From: Collinsella aerofaciens
GTDB taxonomy: Bacteria > Actinomycetota > Coriobacteriia > Coriobacteriales > Coriobacteriaceae
Assembly: GCA_008671285.1 (NCBI GenBank)
Contig: RPYR01000238.1
Coordinates: forward strand, 1-7,683
Length of the DNA: 7,683 bases
Direction: 5' to 3'
Every line of letters starts with the position of its first letter. The first letter of the stretch is position 1. The translations under genes were made by a program, and so were the position numbers. The notes under the pieces are model-generated. The model made no database searches. It was not told the DNA's origin and saw only the letters and a program-made list of their open reading frames with translations. Positions 6,274 to 7,683 of this stretch are shown in pieces.

Positions 6274-6990
6274 ATGCTGCGTGCGATGATTGTGGATGAT
6301 GAGGCGCCGGCTCGCTCGGAGCTTCGCTTCCTGCTCGAGCAAACGGGCAAGATCGGCACGATCACGGAGGCGTCGAGCGTCCGCTCCGCCATCGAGATGC
6401 TTATGGAAAGTCGCGTGGATGTCGTGTTTCTCGATATCTCGATGCCCGGTGCCTCGGGCCTGCAACTTGCCGAGGCGCTGCATAAGCTCAAAAATCCGCC
6501 GGCGATCGTGTTTGTGACTGCGTATAGTGACCATGCGGTCGAGGCATTCGACGTGGATGCCGTCGATTATCTGATGAAGCCGGTCGAGGAAGCTCGCTTG
6601 GATCGCGCGATCGAGAAGGTCATGCAACGCACCAAGCCGGTTACGGACAGCAAGGTGACCATCGAGCGTATCCCGGTGGAAAAGGGCGGCCGCAAGGTGC
6701 TCATTCCCGTGGACGACATTCGCTTTATCATGGCCAAGGACGATTACTCCTGCATCTATACCGTCGAGGATCGCTTTTTGTCGACGACCTCGCTGGCGCA
6801 GTTTGAGGCCAAGCTCTGCGACTTTGGCTTCTTCCGTGTTCACCGCCGCTATATCGTCAACTTGGCGTGCGTCACGGATGTGGAGACGGTGCCCTCGGGC
6901 GCCATCCAGCTGGGCATTACGGGCGTCGACGAACGCGTGCCGGTTTCGCGCCGCCGCGTCGTGCCGCTCAAGAAGGCTCTGAGTCTCTAG
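6274..6990 (+). CDS. LytTR-family response regulator (second system)
   Basis: A 238-residue LytR/AgrA-type response regulator, partner of the kinase just upstream. Receiver: D8-D9, phospho-acceptor D54 in FLDISMPG, T82 in FVTA and K102 in LMKPVEEARL. The LytTR DNA-binding domain covers about 128-238, with VLIPVDDIRFIMA, FFRVHRRYIVNL and VPVSRRRV. It aligns end to end with the regulator at 370-1104, sharing for example DAVDY, KPVE-AR, FVTA and VPVSRRR, so the two are paralogues. Start choice: the ATG at 6274 (MLRAMIVDDE) has GAAAGG at 6258-6263, 10 bases upstream. An in-frame TTG at 6253 would add seven residues ahead of the receiver and would place the ribosome site inside the gene, so it is rejected. 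Transcription probably continues from the glycosyltransferase promoter and stops at the hairpin just downstream. Targets are unknown; autoregulation through the repeats at 3551-3578 is possible but unproven. Confidence 0.93.
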   Translation: MLRAMIVDDEAPARSELRFLLEQTGKIGTITEASSVRSAIEMLMESRVDVVFLDISMPGASGLQLAEALHKLKNPPAIVFVTAYSDHAVEAFDVDAVDYLMKPVEEARLDRAIEKVMQRTKPVTDSKVTIERIPVEKGGRKVLIPVDDIRFIMAKDDYSCIYTVEDRFLSTTSLAQFEAKLCDFGFFRVHRRYIVNLACVTDVETVPSGAIQLGITGVDERVPVSRRRVVPLKKALSL

Positions 6991-6996
6991 CACACT

Positions 6997-7046
6997 GGCC
7001 CCGCAGCCCTGTAGACCCATCGTCTGCGGAGCCGTGGGGCCTTTTT
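6997..7046 (+). terminator. Intrinsic terminator after the second regulator
   Basis: Outer arms GGCCCC (6997-7002) and GGGGCC (7036-7041) pair, with inner GCAG (7003-7006) against CTGC (7024-7027) and an unpaired stretch on the right arm. Alternatively, CCGCAG (7001-7006) pairs with CTGCGG (7024-7029). Five T's follow (7042-7046). It starts 7 bases after the regulator stop and closes that operon. Confidence 0.75.
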
Positions 7047-7086
7047 GTATGTATCTGCCGAATCGTTTTTTTGCGGAAGGGATCCC

Positions 7087-7554
7087 ATGAACAGTGCAAG
7101 CGCCAAGCGTATCGACATCATCTCGGACACCCACGGCTATTTATCGCCTGCGCTCCTGGATGAGCTTGAGGGCGCAGACCTGATCATCCACGCCGGCGAC
7201 CTCACGTCAGAGATGGACTACGAGCACCTATGCACCATCGCCCCCGTGCGGGCCGTACTGGGTAACAACGATTACTACCGCGACTACGGCCCCGATGTAG
7301 ACCGTCTTGCGCTCTTTACCTACGAAGGACTCAAGTTCGCCGTAGCCCACTACCGCGAAGACCTTCCGGTGGGATCCGTAGACGTAGCCATCAACGGCCA
7401 CACCCACGTAACCAAAGAAGCCCAAGTGGGCCGTTGCTTAGTCCTCAACCCGGGCAGCGCAAGCTACCCCAGAGGCACCCGAGGCCCCACCAGGGCCAGA
7501 ATGCTAGTAAAAGACGGCAAGATCATAAGTACCAAGTTTATTGACCTAGACTAA
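7087..7554 (+). CDS. YfcE/MJ0936-type metallophosphoesterase
   Basis: A 155-residue cytoplasmic metal-dependent phosphodiesterase of the YfcE/MJ0936 family, close to the usual 160-185. Metal-site motifs appear in order: SDTHG (D14, H16), HAGDL (D38), GNND (N60, D62), AHY (H88) and NGHTH (H105, H107), followed by the family's NPGSASYPRG loop near the end. YfcE hydrolyses phosphodiester test substrates with manganese; the natural substrate is unknown. Where YfcE has His-Gly at the fourth motif, this protein has His-Tyr (88-89), a small deviation. The ATG at 7087 has GGAAGGG 5 bases upstream; an in-frame TTG at 7045 lies in the preceding terminator's T-run and is rejected. The gene is separated from the upstream operon by a terminator, but I see no clear promoter in 7047-7086. 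The second half uses AGA, AGG, CTA, GTA and ATA codons more than other genes here. Confidence 0.88.
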   Translation: MNSASAKRIDIISDTHGYLSPALLDELEGADLIIHAGDLTSEMDYEHLCTIAPVRAVLGNNDYYRDYGPDVDRLALFTYEGLKFAVAHYREDLPVGSVDVAINGHTHVTKEAQVGRCLVLNPGSASYPRGTRGPTRARMLVKDGKIISTKFIDLD

Positions 7555-7565
7555 GGTTAAAAAAT

Positions 7566-7597
7566 ACGGGGTATGCACAATGCATCCCCCGTTTTTC
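7566..7597 (+). terminator. Intrinsic terminator after the phosphoesterase
   Basis: ACGGGG (7566-7571) pairs with CCCCGT (7587-7592) and ATGCA (7573-7577) with TGCAT (7581-7585), with one T-C mismatch and a CAA loop. T's follow at 7592-7596. A run of six A's at 7559-7564 precedes the stem, so the structure could also terminate transcription from the right. Confidence 0.85.
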
Positions 7598-7598
7598 T

Positions 7599-7664
7599 TT
7601 GAGCCAAAGGCCGAAGTTCAACAAGATCCATCAGACCAACCCCGCCGAGGAGCACGCGGGCTAG
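7599..7664 (+). other. Short open frame, possible tail of a decayed or displaced gene
   Basis: After the terminator, one + strand frame reads RPKFNKIHQTNPAEEHAG and then TAG at 7662-7664. The composition (mostly C- or G-ending codons, mixed charged residues) looks like the end of a real protein rather than random intergenic DNA. No ribosome site or proper start is seen; a TTG at 7599 is the only in-frame candidate. I do not recognise the protein. It may be a fragment left by a rearrangement, or chance. A small hairpin (GCCGC 7664-7668 / GCGGC 7672-7676) follows, and 7677-7683 shows nothing more. Confidence 0.25.
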
Positions 7665-7683
7665 CCGCGCAGCGGCGCACGCC

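Noticed and set aside
6211..7134. Long open frame on the - strand (307 codons) over the second regulator
   Set aside because: It lies opposite a well-defined LytTR regulator and runs through the terminator; the product is low in recognisable structure.
1..7683. CRISPR array, tRNA, rRNA, insertion sequence or integrase
   Set aside because: No regularly spaced repeats, cloverleaf, transposase or recombinase features were seen on either strand.

Overview
The window is a high-GC, gene-dense bacterial stretch with all recognisable genes on the + strand. Protein styles, strong preference for G/C-ending codons and short intergenic gaps suggest an actinobacterium of the Coriobacteriia, most likely a gut Collinsella-like organism. 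That assignment is inferred from general style, not from a marker gene.

Layout from left to right: the 3' end of a LytS-type sensor kinase gene (2-331) and its LytTR response regulator (370-1104) form the first two-component system. Two genes with their own upstream signals follow: a zinc-dependent phospholipase C-like protein (1197-2141) and a 12-helix MFS transporter of the Atg22/UMF1 type (2243-3502). A 171-base regulatory gap (3503-3673) holds GCAAT/ATTGC repeats, a promoter-like -10 and a terminator hairpin. It leads into a three-gene unit: a GT-A glycosyltransferase (3674-4861) overlapping by 4 bases a second LytS-type kinase (4858-6201), then a second LytTR response regulator (6274-6990). 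A good intrinsic terminator (6997-7046) closes this unit. A YfcE-type metallophosphoesterase gene (7087-7554) follows with its own terminator (7566-7597). The last ~85 bases show only a short open frame that may be the tail of a decayed or displaced gene.

The notable architecture is two paralogous LytS/LytTR systems, clearly alike in both kinase and regulator, separated by three genes with possible envelope or lipid links. The second kinase is not the textbook LytS: two N-terminal membrane helices plus a GAF-like domain replace the multi-helix LytS sensor, and its gene is translationally coupled to a glycosyltransferase. A reasonable but untested model is that one or both systems sense envelope state and control nearby surface or transport genes. 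I do not see a clearly new defence, mobile or RNA system here. The best candidates for something undescribed are the glycosyltransferase-kinase-regulator unit and its leader with a possible attenuator.
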